Below are positions 1 to 9,122 of a stretch of 64,000 nucleotides of DNA, in pieces (the first letter of the stretch is position 1; each line of letters begins with the position of its first letter). Origin of the DNA: a virus. The stretch lies in the IMG/VR virus record IMGVR_UViG_3300023174_000129, positions 19,221 to 83,220 of that record; one strand, given 5' to 3'. A program made the position numbers and the translations under genes. Under the pieces are notes generated by a model. That model was not told where the DNA came from. It searched no databases and saw nothing but the letters and a program-made list of their open reading frames with translations.

Positions 1-1180
1 GAATAGTAATTTTGGAAATTGATGCATCATTTTCATATTTAAGATACAATTCTTCAAATTTATCATTATCGTAACCAAAATAATCATACAATTCAGGAAC
101 GTCATTTGCCGAAAATAATGTTATATTTTCTTTCTTCACGAATCTTGTATAAAATAATCTACACAATTGTATTGAATGGTCCATTCTTCTAACACGTGCT
201 AATTCATTACCAGCATTGTTTTTCAACACAAGTATATCCATTATTTCTTTATGCCAAAATGGATAGTGTGCTGTTGCTGCACCACCTCTAATACCACCTT
301 GTGAGCATGATTTAACAGATGATTCAAACATTTTCAAAAATGGAATAATACCAGTATGTATTTTTTCACCATTATTTACAGATGCTCCAATTGCTCTTAA
401 ACGAAAATTTAAACCGATACCAGCCCTATTTGAAATATACCTTAATACAGCATGATTAGATGCAGCAATTGAATCTAAATCGTCAGCCACGTCAACTAAA
501 ACACATGATGCAAATTGACGATTTGGTGTTCTAACTCCCGCTAAAATAGGCGTTGGTAATGAAATCTTTTGTAAAGAAAGCATTTCATAACATCTTTTTA
601 CCTTATCTAATTTATCTTCTTTAGTATAATTAGCAAAAAGAGTCATAGCAATTAAAATATACATAAACTGCGGTGTTTCATAATGCTTGCCAGTTTTTCT
701 ATCTTGCACTAAATATTTATCCATCAATTGTTGAATACCTGAATAAGTAAGGTCTTCGTCTCTTTTATGTTTGATGAATTGTTCTATTTTATCCATTTCT
801 CTTTCAGAGTATTTAGTTAAAATACCAGAATCATATACCCCTCTATCAGCATTTTCTTTAATAAAAGTTTTTAATCTTGGAAAAATATTATAAGTATTAA
901 ATACTTCTTTTCTTAAAAGAAAATTAATTAATTTAGAAGCAACATATTGATAATTTGGTGTTTCTTCTGTAATCATGTTTACGGCTGATTGAATTAGAAC
1001 TTTATGAATTTCAATAGCAGTAATACCATCATAAATCTGAAGTTTTGCATTCATAGCAACATCAGATGCAGATACATTACTAATATCATCTGTAGCCCAT
1101 ATCAGAACTTTATTTATTTTTTCATAATCCAAAAGCTCGCGCCTGTTGTCTCTCTTGACAACATAAATTTGTTTTGTCAT
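1..1180 (-). CDS. nrdA: Ribonucleoside-diphosphate reductase, large subunit (class Ia), C-terminus outside window
   Basis: Reading back from the ATG at 1180, about 393 codons are visible and the frame runs off the left edge. It reduces ribonucleoside diphosphates to deoxyribonucleotides for phage DNA synthesis, working with a small NrdB subunit that is not in this window. The first ~90 residues (MTKQIYVVKRDNRRELLDYE) look like an ATP-cone allosteric domain. The catalytic barrel begins with LPTPILAGVRTPNRQFASC, whose cysteine matches one of the pair of redox-active barrel cysteines, followed by SNRAGIGLNFRLRAIG and SQGGIRGGAATAHYPFWH, all diagnostic of NrdA. A TATATT-type AT box precedes the start. 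Not seen: the radical-transfer tyrosines and C-terminal cysteines, which lie outside. Confidence 0.94.
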   Translation of the reverse strand, partial: MTKQIYVVKRDNRRELLDYEKINKVLIWATDDISNVSASDVAMNAKLQIYDGITAIEIHKVLIQSAVNMITEETPNYQYVASKLINFLLRKEVFNTYNIFPRLKTFIKENADRGVYDSGILTKYSEREMDKIEQFIKHKRDEDLTYSGIQQLMDKYLVQDRKTGKHYETPQFMYILIAMTLFANYTKEDKLDKVKRCYEMLSLQKISLPTPILAGVRTPNRQFASCVLVDVADDLDSIAASNHAVLRYISNRAGIGLNFRLRAIGASVNNGEKIHTGIIPFLKMFESSVKSCSQGGIRGGAATAHYPFWHKEIMDILVLKNNAGNELARVRRMDHSIQLCRLFYTRFVKKENITLFSANDVPELYDYFGYDNDKFEELYLKYENDASISKITI

Positions 1181-1303
1181 ATTTTATTATATTTTTTTAT
1201 TTCGGAAAATATCCATTAACAACCTTTGCAAAAAATTGTTAATTATATATTGATTATTTTTATATCAAAAAAATCGAATGTTGCTTTTTTTTCAAAAATC
1301 AAA

Positions 1304-2236
1304 TTATAAAAAATCTATATTATTTAATTTATTTAAATTATATTTAAATTTAGTATTATTAAGTATTTTCGTAATTTGTGTTAATTCTAAATTATAAATC
1401 TTTTCATATGAATCAACTATGATCAAATTATCATCAATTTCTATAACTACACCAGTAATTATAATATTTTGATTTATTTCATTATCAAACCAACTAAATT
1501 CAACTTCGGTTCCATTATTTATATTTCTAAATGAAACTTCTGGATTTGTGCTATATTTTCCAATATGTTCTTGTAATTCTTCAATAATTAAATTTCGCCA
1601 TTTATTATCTAATAATTTAAACATATTAAATAAATTATCTGAAAAATATACTGCTAATTCGTTAAAAAGTTCGACATTAGTGAAACTTTCATTCTTTAAA
1701 TGTGTCTTCAATAAGAAATAATAATTATTAAAATCAGATTTTGAAGGTTTTCTTCTATTATTTAAAAAATTTAATTCGGTATTATGCATTAATACCTCAT
1801 ATACTTTTTCTTTAATTCGTTTTTCTTTTATATAGTTCTCATTATCAATTGATTCAAACCAATAAAGTGAGCCTTTATCAACTTCAAAGTTTTCATTAAA
1901 ATATGATGAATTTGCTTCAAATTCATCGTCCATTAAAGGGTCTTCCTTTTTCCCCTTAAATATAGAATCATATTTTAAACTATGTTTTCCTTGTATTTTA
2001 TGTTTAGACATAACAATATCTTCATCTTCAATAACATCAGTTATATCCGAATCTAAATTATCTTCTATTGATAATTCTTCATCTTCTTCAATATTAACAT
2101 CGTCTAAAATATCATCATCAATTTCCAATATTAATTCTATATTGGAATCTTCTAATAATTCGTCCTCAATTTCATTCATTTCTTTATCATTTTCATTTGG
2201 ATCAATAGGATCGACATTATTTAGGTTATTATTCAT
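1304..2236 (-). CDS. Acidic protein of unknown function
   Basis: A 310-residue protein not recognised. Residues 1-75 are extremely acidic (long D/E runs such as EIDDDILDDVNIEEDEE), followed by a short basic patch (MSKHKIQGKHSLKYDS). The middle is predicted helical, and residues ~215-295 look beta-rich with alternating hydrophobics (NIIITGVVIEIDDNLIIVDS), like a small barrel. The acidic tail could mimic DNA or bind a basic partner, but that is inference. It lies between nrdA and the replicative helicase on the same strand, suggesting a replication-cluster role. Confidence 0.75.
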   Translation of the reverse strand: MNNNLNNVDPIDPNENDKEMNEIEDELLEDSNIELILEIDDDILDDVNIEEDEELSIEDNLDSDITDVIEDEDIVMSKHKIQGKHSLKYDSIFKGKKEDPLMDDEFEANSSYFNENFEVDKGSLYWFESIDNENYIKEKRIKEKVYEVLMHNTELNFLNNRRKPSKSDFNNYYFLLKTHLKNESFTNVELFNELAVYFSDNLFNMFKLLDNKWRNLIIEELQEHIGKYSTNPEVSFRNINNGTEVEFSWFDNEINQNIIITGVVIEIDDNLIIVDSYEKIYNLELTQITKILNNTKFKYNLNKLNNIDFL

Positions 2237-2320
2237 TTTAATAAAATAATTTTTTTTAAGGTTTATATTAAATTTAATAGAGGAAGTTTCTAACTATTAT
2301 ATATTAAATTTAATATTTAA

Positions 2321-3661
2321 TTAAGCATCTATAAATTGATCATTTTCCAGATTTAAGAATATAGGATTCAAATTAATTTTAATTTGTGATTTTAAAAAAT
2401 CACCATCTCTTTGTTTCAACATTTTCAATCTATAAAGATTTTGCCTTTTCATTTCTTCATTTCGTATAATTGCGAAGAAAGTATCCGCCGTTTCTGGTAT
2501 TGCTTTACTTTCTGGCACACTTTCCAAAGATATATTTGTTGCATTCCATGCTTCTTTAGCAACTTGTAATGCACTAATAACAGGAACTTTCCATTTTGAT
2601 CCAAGTGCTCTCATACCTTCTGCTAATAATTTACCTTTTGTGTAGAGTGTATCACCATTACCGTTTGATTTTGGCGGAACCATTAAAGTTAAATAATCAA
2701 CAATAACTAAATCAATTTTAATTCCTTTTCTATCTTTTAATTTTTGTAAAAAATTATCAAAATCATTTACATTAGCAGTTCCAGCCGCCCAAAATTTAGT
2801 ATAAATTTTGCCAATTTTCTTTTCAAAAAGATCAGTACCACCACCAGAAGATTTTTTTAATCCTTCAATTTTCTTTCTCATAAATTCCGTATCTAATGAT
2901 ATTGTATCATAATCATTAACAGGAATCTTTAATCTCATAGCACCAACCCTTTTTAATACTTTTCTTTCAGACATCTCTAATGTGATATACAATACATTAT
3001 ATCCTTGATTTGCCGAAGCAACTGCTAAATTCTGCATCCATAATGATTTACCAGAATTTGTTTCACCCATTAGCATATTTAATGTTCCTATATCCCATCC
3101 ACCACCTAACATATGATCAAGCGTTGAAAATCCTGATTTTATTTTAAATTTGGATGAATCTTGAACATGTGCCTCAACATCATCAAAATCAGAACCCATA
3201 TCATCGCCATCGTTAATAAAATTAACAGAAGACATATTATCCACTATTTCTTTTATTTTTTGAGCTGTTTCATATGTAGTTTCAAAATCATTAATAGTAT
3301 CTAAATTTCTTGTTTCTTCAACAATATCAACTGTACCCGCTTTTAAACGATTCGATAAAATCCAAGCATTAAATCTTGGTATAATAAAATTAACTTCATC
3401 ATATTCTCCTAAATCAACCGTAAGCATACTTTTAAGCATATCACGAGTGATTAATCCATCTTTATCATCAAGATTAACCATTTCTAATATTTGTTTTGGA
3501 GATGGAAGTTCAATATCACTGTCAGTTAGCATATATTTTCTAATGACGGTGTAAACAAATTGAATCTCATTATTCTTGAAGAAAAATGGTTCAATTAAGT
3601 GGAAAAATTTTTTATTTTGCAGTATATAGCCAAAAAATATCTTTTCAATGCCGATTGTCAT
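2321..3661 (-). CDS. 41: Replicative DNA helicase, DnaB/T4 gp41 family
   Basis: A 446-residue RecA-fold hexameric helicase that unwinds DNA at the phage replication fork. Residues 1-150 are a helical N-terminal domain; the motor begins near 175 (SGFSTLDHMLGGGW). Walker A is GETNSGKS at about 199-206, Walker B IDLVIVDYLTLM at about 316-327, and an arginine/lysine region follows (LYRLKMLKQRDGD). Length matches T4 gp41 (~475). The pattern G-F-x-x-L-D-x-x-L-G-G-G-W is typical of DnaB and gp41 proteins. It lies downstream of a 195-residue unknown on the same strand, which could be a loader or accessory factor. Confidence 0.92.
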   Translation of the reverse strand: MTIGIEKIFFGYILQNKKFFHLIEPFFFKNNEIQFVYTVIRKYMLTDSDIELPSPKQILEMVNLDDKDGLITRDMLKSMLTVDLGEYDEVNFIIPRFNAWILSNRLKAGTVDIVEETRNLDTINDFETTYETAQKIKEIVDNMSSVNFINDGDDMGSDFDDVEAHVQDSSKFKIKSGFSTLDHMLGGGWDIGTLNMLMGETNSGKSLWMQNLAVASANQGYNVLYITLEMSERKVLKRVGAMRLKIPVNDYDTISLDTEFMRKKIEGLKKSSGGGTDLFEKKIGKIYTKFWAAGTANVNDFDNFLQKLKDRKGIKIDLVIVDYLTLMVPPKSNGNGDTLYTKGKLLAEGMRALGSKWKVPVISALQVAKEAWNATNISLESVPESKAIPETADTFFAIIRNEEMKRQNLYRLKMLKQRDGDFLKSQIKINLNPIFLNLENDQFIDA

Positions 3662-3713
3662 AAATTAATATAAATAATTTTAATAGTTATTATATTACTT
3701 CATGATTTTTAGT

Positions 3714-4301
3714 TTATTTCGAAAACTCATTTATCGTCATGACCTTTGAGGCTTGTGATATATTTTTATTATTAACAATGTCTTTGTCTTTCAAATATGT
3801 AGTAATAACTTCTAAATCAGATAAACCAACTTTATTTTTCTCTACAAAAGATAATACGGAATCTAATGAGTTGGCTAATTTTAATATGGATTTGAAACAA
3901 TTTGATAAGTTTTTAACTATATTATTTCCAACACCATTTAATTTAAGTTCCTCTAAAATAGATTTAATTTCTTTTTCAAAATCTTCTTTCTTAAATTTAT
4001 TATCAATTAAAAATTTACTATTATTTAATTGAGACGCTGAAAATCCAGCCACACACAACAAAGTAATTATTTCTTCGTTTGCTTCAATATTAAGATTTGA
4101 ATTTTTAACTAATTCTTCCGTAATTTTTTCTAAAATACCTAATTTATCTTCATTATTTGTAATAAAGATTTTATGTATTTTTAATTTATCTAAATAAGTA
4201 TTTTTTGGTAATGAAAATTTATTCTTTTCCAAAACCGTATCTAATAAATATGATATAAAATTAGTAGCTAATTCAATTTGTCTATAATTTAAAAGTCTCA
4301 T
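3714..4301 (-). CDS. Helical protein of unknown function upstream of the helicase gene
   Basis: A 195-residue, mostly alpha-helical protein starting MRLLNYRQIELATNFISYLL. No recognisable motif; a cysteine pair region (LLCVAGFSASQL) and regularly spaced leucines suggest a helical bundle. Only 53 bases separate it from the helicase gene, so they are probably co-transcribed. In T4 the helicase works with the loader gp59; position makes a loader or fork accessory a reasonable but unproven guess. Its start shares a divergent AT-rich palindrome with the gene at 4331. Confidence 0.7.
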   Translation of the reverse strand: MRLLNYRQIELATNFISYLLDTVLEKNKFSLPKNTYLDKLKIHKIFITNNEDKLGILEKITEELVKNSNLNIEANEEIITLLCVAGFSASQLNNSKFLIDNKFKKEDFEKEIKSILEELKLNGVGNNIVKNLSNCFKSILKLANSLDSVLSFVEKNKVGLSDLEVITTYLKDKDIVNNKNISQASKVMTINEFSK

Positions 4302-4330
4302 TAATTATATATTAAATTAATATATAATAA
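4302..4330. promoter_or_regulatory. Divergent palindromic late-type promoter
   Basis: The 29 bases between two divergent start codons contain TTATATATTAA (4305-4315) and its exact reverse complement TTAATATATAA (4317-4327) around one base. Each gene therefore reads TTAATATATAA a few bases before its ATG, the same box seen before many other genes here. Probable bidirectional phage promoter; start sites are not shown. Confidence 0.55.
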
Positions 4331-5005
4331 ATGAAAACTTTTATAGAATTTATAAACGAATCTTTATCACATCTTCGAAATTTTTTAATAAAAAATTTCG
4401 AAGATGAGGAATATTACTTCAGAAGTGGAACTCTTTATTTAAGAATAAACAGATTTAATTATGAAAAAATTTTAAATATAATTAAAACTATTGAAAAAAC
4501 ATATAAATATTTTTTATCTGGCTACCATACAGGACATTATGAAAATGATGGAGAAGATGTAGATTTTAACGAATTTAGGCGAGATATCAATAAGATAGTT
4601 AAAAATTTAATAAAAGAAACAGAGTTAGAAGATTCGAATGATGAATTAATAACACTACATTTTGAACCTTATTATGGTGATAAGATTTATGATATACCTG
4701 ATATATTATATCATGTTACAGATGAATATAATATTCATAATATTAAATCGAAAGGTTTAATACCAAGGAATACTAACAAAATATCTTATCATCCAAAAAG
4801 AATTTATCTTTTAAAAGATAAAAAAGATGCAGATATGCTAATACAAAATGTAAATTTTGATGTTGATTTTCCAGTAATATTAACAATTGATGTTAGTAAA
4901 ATAAAATCAAATTTAAATTTTTATTCCGATGTAAATTATCCAAATGGTTTATTTATAGATCAAAGAATTAGCCCAAAATATATAATTAATTATGAAGAAT
5001 ATTAA
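4331..5005 (+). CDS. ADP-ribosyltransferase-fold protein with capsid-targeting-like leader
   Basis: A 224-residue protein. The leader MKTFIEFINES closely resembles the T4 internal-protein capsid-targeting sequence (MKTYQEFIAE), and INE|S fits the T4 gp21 cleavage rule [LI]xE|[AGS]. Residues ~122-224 look like an H-Y-E-type ART or RNA 2'-phosphotransferase fold: LYHVTD (126-131), a helix then KGLIPR (141-146), HPKRIYLLKD (154-163), and a final strand with RISPKYI. The expected role is NAD-dependent transfer of ADP-ribose or a related reaction. The middle (22-120) is unassigned. Convergent with the helicase at 5035, sharing a hairpin terminator. Host target unknown. Confidence 0.7.
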   Translation: MKTFIEFINESLSHLRNFLIKNFEDEEYYFRSGTLYLRINRFNYEKILNIIKTIEKTYKYFLSGYHTGHYENDGEDVDFNEFRRDINKIVKNLIKETELEDSNDELITLHFEPYYGDKIYDIPDILYHVTDEYNIHNIKSKGLIPRNTNKISYHPKRIYLLKDKKDADMLIQNVNFDVDFPVILTIDVSKIKSNLNFYSDVNYPNGLFIDQRISPKYIINYEEY

Positions 5006-5031
5006 AAAACCTGTTAAAAATAACAGGTTTT
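5006..5031. terminator. Bidirectional terminator
   Basis: AAAACCTGTTA and TAACAGGTTTT form an 11-bp stem with a short A-rich loop between two convergent genes, with T-runs on both strands. Confidence 0.8.
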
Positions 5032-5034
5032 ATT

Positions 5035-6702
5035 TTATTTAGAATTTATATTAATTATCGATTCTAAAAACCACGAAGGAAAATAATGACTAGAATTTCG
5101 CAAAACATCTCCAAAACAAGAATCAATTATTATCGTATCGGCATAATCTGTATGCGAACGAACCGAACGACCAGACATTTGAATTAAATCAGCAACCGTT
5201 TTATATGTATAATACTCTGGATATATTTTTTGTCTCATTTTATTTTTCTGCGATGCCAAAGAAGGATAAGGTATTTTTGATATTACCTGAAATCTACTTC
5301 TATCATGATCAAAACTAACACCAGTAGAAACAGAAGGACTAACTAAAATGGTTGGCTTTTCAGATTCAAAATGCATTTTTATAATTTCCTCTTTATTTGA
5401 CGAACTATGAAATAATAATCGTTTATCTTTAACCGAATCTTCTATCCATTTTGCTAACTCAAATGAATTAGTATGTATAATACCTTTTACATCGGAATAT
5501 TTCTTTAATAATTTCTTGAAAAATGGTATATAATTCTTAAAAGTATCCTCTTTTTTAGTATATGACATTTTACCGAGTGGCATATAATAAACCTTTCTAT
5601 TCTCCATAGGAAATGGCGATGGTGCTGAATAATAAACCGATCTATCAATATCAATTCCATTAAGTGTAGAAAATATATTTTTATCTAAAATTGTTCCAGA
5701 CATTAAAATTACCATATCATAATTGTCCCAAACATATTTTTTCAAATAATCTTTTGCCCATATTGGTTCCAATGATAATTCATTTATTTTGCTTTTTTCA
5801 TTATATTGTGATTCAACGACCCAATTTGTAGGATTTTCGTCATATTCCTTTATAAAAACATCTATTTTTGTTGAATACTGTCGCAAATCTGTCACTAACT
5901 GCATGAATTTAATATCTTCTGATTCTATATCAAGAACAGAATTAATTTTCATATCTCTCATATCTTTTTTACCAGAATAAGATGTGCCACGACCAGACGA
6001 TAAAGCTGCTTCAATTTCAGCCATAGTTTCTTGTATCTGAATCAAAAAATACCTTAAAAAATCAATATAAGTTTCTATATTTACTACATTTTTTAATTCT
6101 TTAATAATTTCTACCTCATTAAAAAAATGAAACTTCTTTATTATTGTTTCTGTTATCTTAATAGAAATAAAATCTGACATTACATCATCCATTAAATGGC
6201 ATTCATCAACAATTAACAATCTTGAATCTCTATCTTTTAACATAGAATGCCCATAAATAGCATTAATTAAATAAAGATGGAAATTAGTTAAACTAACCTC
6301 GGAAAACATATATTGTTTTTTAGCAAAATCATGAGGACAAAATTCACATTTAGTTTTATTTAACCTATTAAATTCTTTACCTTTTTCGCAAGAACATGCA
6401 TATTGCACACAATTATAATTATCTTTACCTCTTAAAGATTTAATCTCATCATAAGTGGTTTCATATTGATCTTGAAGTATTTTACCAGCAGTAATTATAT
6501 CAACCTTTGCACCAGGCAAAACATGTGTTGTTATATAATCAGACACCATAACAGCAAAATGCGATTTTCCAATTCCAACCGCCATATTAAATAAGAAAAA
6601 CTTATTATCAGGCTTTTTATCTATAACCTTTTTAAGATATTCAAGAGCTTTGTTCTGCTCAATTCTGGGCGTATATTTAATTAAATCTTTTTTTATTGAC
6701 AT
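5035..6702 (-). CDS. DinG/XPD-like superfamily 2 helicase with iron-sulfur cysteines
   Basis: A 555-residue ATP-dependent helicase. Walker A is MAVGIGKSH (~40-48). A cysteine cluster C98, C103, C105, C119, C122 lies between Walker A and Walker B, as in the 4Fe-4S domain of DinG/XPD enzymes. The DEAH-type box is VDECH (165-169); motif VI QMSGRSVRSHTD is near residue 515, and a DGVSFDHD-like motif V appears as STGVSFDHDRSRF. Such enzymes unwind D-loops, R-loops or forked DNA in 5'-3' direction. Likely used in phage recombination or replication; a role like T4 Dda or UvsW is possible. The start is set by ATG 6702; no better upstream start. Confidence 0.86.
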   Translation of the reverse strand: MSIKKDLIKYTPRIEQNKALEYLKKVIDKKPDNKFFLFNMAVGIGKSHFAVMVSDYITTHVLPGAKVDIITAGKILQDQYETTYDEIKSLRGKDNYNCVQYACSCEKGKEFNRLNKTKCEFCPHDFAKKQYMFSEVSLTNFHLYLINAIYGHSMLKDRDSRLLIVDECHLMDDVMSDFISIKITETIIKKFHFFNEVEIIKELKNVVNIETYIDFLRYFLIQIQETMAEIEAALSSGRGTSYSGKKDMRDMKINSVLDIESEDIKFMQLVTDLRQYSTKIDVFIKEYDENPTNWVVESQYNEKSKINELSLEPIWAKDYLKKYVWDNYDMVILMSGTILDKNIFSTLNGIDIDRSVYYSAPSPFPMENRKVYYMPLGKMSYTKKEDTFKNYIPFFKKLLKKYSDVKGIIHTNSFELAKWIEDSVKDKRLLFHSSSNKEEIIKMHFESEKPTILVSPSVSTGVSFDHDRSRFQVISKIPYPSLASQKNKMRQKIYPEYYTYKTVADLIQMSGRSVRSHTDYADTIIIDSCFGDVLRNSSHYFPSWFLESIININSK

Positions 6703-6881
6703 ACTATTTATAGTATTAAAAAATTAGAATGTTTTTTCTCATTTATTAAGCAATATCAAACTTATCCGGGTTGAAAATATTATAATGTGATTCCTTAAAT
6801 ATATTTTCCTGTATGATATAATGCATAAGCAAATTTACAAAAAATAATTCAATTTACAAAATATCATTTAATATATAATAA

Positions 6882-7682
6882 ATGAAATATATTAAACTTT
6901 TTGAAAATTATAATAAAGATAGAAGTGGAATCACATTCACGGATGAAGTTACTAATGCTTATTCTGGACAAGTTAATTGCACAAGCACAATCTCAAAAAA
7001 TGGTAAATTTATTGGATATGTTGATTATGTTTTATATGATAATGAATTAACAGTTAGTTATATTTCAATAGATGAAAATGAAAGAAGATTAGGTTATGCT
7101 TCGCTATTAATGAATCATATAAGAAAAATAAATCCAAAATATACATATAAACCTTCATATACAACAGATTTAGGAAATCAATTCAAAGAAAAAGATTATA
7201 TGATATATTATCATGGTGGCGATTTAGATAAAAATTTCAAATATCATAAAAAAGGAAGATATGAATATGGCGTTGGTTTATATGCAACAGAAAGATTAGA
7301 TACAGCTATGTTATATAAAAAAGGTGGTGGTAGAAAAATATATCAATTAATAGTCGAAAAAGGTAATGATATAAATGATGTTAAATTTGATACAGATAAA
7401 TGCATTGAATTTATCAAATATTATGCTAAAGCCGATAAAAAGAAAGAATTAATAGAAATAATAAATAAAAAAAGCCAAGAAAATAAAATTCCAGGCTATT
7501 TCTTTCAAAATATGATTTTAAATCACGAAGCCATAACAGCTACCAAAACAATACTTTTAAGGAACTTTTTAGTTAAAAATGGTGCAGATTATGAAATACA
7601 CGATAAAACATTTGGATTCCATGAAAAAATGATTGTAATATTTAATATGGATAAAATTGCAAAAACTATTCAAATTAGATAA
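6882..7682 (+). CDS. GNAT acetyltransferase plus ART-like fusion with capsid-targeting-like leader
   Basis: A 266-residue two-domain protein. The leader is MKYIKLFENYN, with LFE a candidate protease site. Residues ~25-85 form a minimal GNAT acetyltransferase domain, with acetyl-CoA-binding motif A ERRLGYASLLM (67-77). Residues ~105-266 look like an ART fold: IYYHGGD (108-114) and YEYGVGLYATERLDTAMLY (127-145), matching the H-Y pattern of H-Y-E enzymes. Both domains modify proteins or small molecules by group transfer. A TTAATATATAATAAATG promoter/start arrangement precedes it. It overlaps the end of the convergent purM-like gene by 13 bases. Confidence 0.72.
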   Translation: MKYIKLFENYNKDRSGITFTDEVTNAYSGQVNCTSTISKNGKFIGYVDYVLYDNELTVSYISIDENERRLGYASLLMNHIRKINPKYTYKPSYTTDLGNQFKEKDYMIYYHGGDLDKNFKYHKKGRYEYGVGLYATERLDTAMLYKKGGGRKIYQLIVEKGNDINDVKFDTDKCIEFIKYYAKADKKKELIEIINKKSQENKIPGYFFQNMILNHEAITATKTILLRNFLVKNGADYEIHDKTFGFHEKMIVIFNMDKIAKTIQIR

Positions 7683-8665
7683 TTAATATAGTTAACTTCA
7701 TTAGTTCCTTCAATTATTTCACCAATTTCATAAGCATTAATTCCATATTCTATTGAATCTGATATTATCGCATTTGCATGCATTTCATCAACAACTAAAA
7801 CCATGCCAACACCACAATTAAATGTTCTTAACATCTCAACATCATTTAAATTAGCTGCTTCTTTAATTAATTTAAATACTGGTAATATATCAATTTTATC
7901 TAAATAGATATTTGCATCTACATTATTTAATATTCTATTTAAATTTTCTTTAATACCACCACCTGTTATATGAGCCATTCCATTTATATTATATTTTAAT
8001 AATTCTTTTACTAAATTATAATAACAAGTATGTGGTTTCAATATCGCTTCTAAAAAATTATCATCATTTATAATAGGTATTAATTTTCTAATTAATGAAT
8101 AACCATTTGTATGCGGACCATTTGATGCTAAAGCAATTATTTTATTACCAATTTTAATATTAGAACCATCAATTATTTTATCTCTTTCAATAATTCCTAT
8201 AATACTTGATGTTAAGATATAGTTTCCCGAAGATAACACACCTGGTTGCTCAGATGTTTCACCACCAATTAAATTACATCCTTGTGCTTTACAAGCATCT
8301 GACATACCTTTAACTAATCTTTTAATAATATCTGGTTGTAATTCACCACATATTATAGCATCTTGAACAACTAAAGGTGTAGCTCCCATAACGATAATAT
8401 CATTAATTAAATGGTTAATCATATCATAACAGATAGATTCAACTTTATTATTATCAATTGCTAATTTTTGTTTTGAACCAGGTTCTTCTGTTTTCATAAC
8501 AAGAATTGGATCTTTGTAATTATTTAACCCTAAATCAATTAAAGATGCAAAGGCACCTACTTTATTCAAAACTTTTTTATTATCAGTATCTAATATAGAT
8601 TTCATTTCAGTTTTAACACTATTCGCTTTATCTATATTTACACCCGAATCTTTGTATGTAATCAT
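7670..8665 (-). CDS. purM: Phosphoribosylformylglycinamidine cyclo-ligase (AIR synthetase)
   Basis: A 331-residue protein that would convert formylglycinamidine ribonucleotide plus ATP to aminoimidazole ribonucleotide in purine synthesis. The start MITYKDSGVNIDKA is the classic PurM opening (YKDAGVDI). Other family signatures are INDIIVMGATPLVVQD, CNLIGGETSEQPGV, IALASNGPHTNGYSLIRK and HITGGGIKENLNRIL. Length is normal (~340), so it is probably active. An auxiliary metabolic gene boosting purine supply during infection; purM is also known from cyanophages. It follows the acetyltransferase gene by two bases on the same strand. Confidence 0.93.
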   Translation of the reverse strand: MITYKDSGVNIDKANSVKTEMKSILDTDNKKVLNKVGAFASLIDLGLNNYKDPILVMKTEEPGSKQKLAIDNNKVESICYDMINHLINDIIVMGATPLVVQDAIICGELQPDIIKRLVKGMSDACKAQGCNLIGGETSEQPGVLSSGNYILTSSIIGIIERDKIIDGSNIKIGNKIIALASNGPHTNGYSLIRKLIPIINDDNFLEAILKPHTCYYNLVKELLKYNINGMAHITGGGIKENLNRILNNVDANIYLDKIDILPVFKLIKEAANLNDVEMLRTFNCGVGMVLVVDEMHANAIISDSIEYGINAYEIGEIIEGTNEVNYINYLI

Positions 8666-8667
8666 AT

Positions 8668-9093
8668 TTAATTTTCTTTTAACATCATAACAGGATTACC
8701 ACCAGACATTCCTATTATTTCAAAACCATATCCCTCATACCACTTAACTAAATCAAATTTATTGTCTGCCAATAAATCAGCTATTAATATAATAGATTTA
8801 GCTTCTGACGCAGCATCAAGGAATGTTTCCATAGCTTCATTACCATATCCTCTATTTCTATAATCTGATTCAACATTTATATTTTTTAATATAGCAACTG
8901 GAAATTCGATTAAATTTTCATCAATATTTAATTTAACTCTTTCAAGATAAAGCCAATTATCTAAATATTCTTTTTTAAAATGTATAATACCATGCACCTC
9001 GCCGATATATTCGTCTTCAGAAATAGGTATATCAATAACTATTGATTCTTCATTTGATTCTTCATAAGATTCAAAATATTTTAAATACTTCAT
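8668..9093 (-). CDS. GNAT acetyltransferase with capsid-targeting-like leader
   Basis: A 141-residue protein. The leader is MKYLKYFESYEESNEES, with YFE|S as a possible processing site. The rest is a complete small GNAT fold: strands around FKKEYLDNWLYLERVKL, motif A NINVESDYRNRGYGNEAM (acetyl-CoA pyrophosphate loop RNRGYG), and motif B LVKWYEGYGFEIIGM. It would transfer acetyl groups to an amine, substrate unknown. It sits directly upstream of purM on the same strand behind an AAATATATAATT box. Confidence 0.8.
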   Translation of the reverse strand: MKYLKYFESYEESNEESIVIDIPISEDEYIGEVHGIIHFKKEYLDNWLYLERVKLNIDENLIEFPVAILKNINVESDYRNRGYGNEAMETFLDAASEAKSIILIADLLADNKFDLVKWYEGYGFEIIGMSGGNPVMMLKEN

Positions 9094-9122
9094 GTAATTA
9101 TATATTTATATAATAAATAGGA

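Noticed and set aside
1004-1219. Plus-strand frame over the start of nrdA
   Set aside because: Antisense to the conserved ATP-cone of NrdA.
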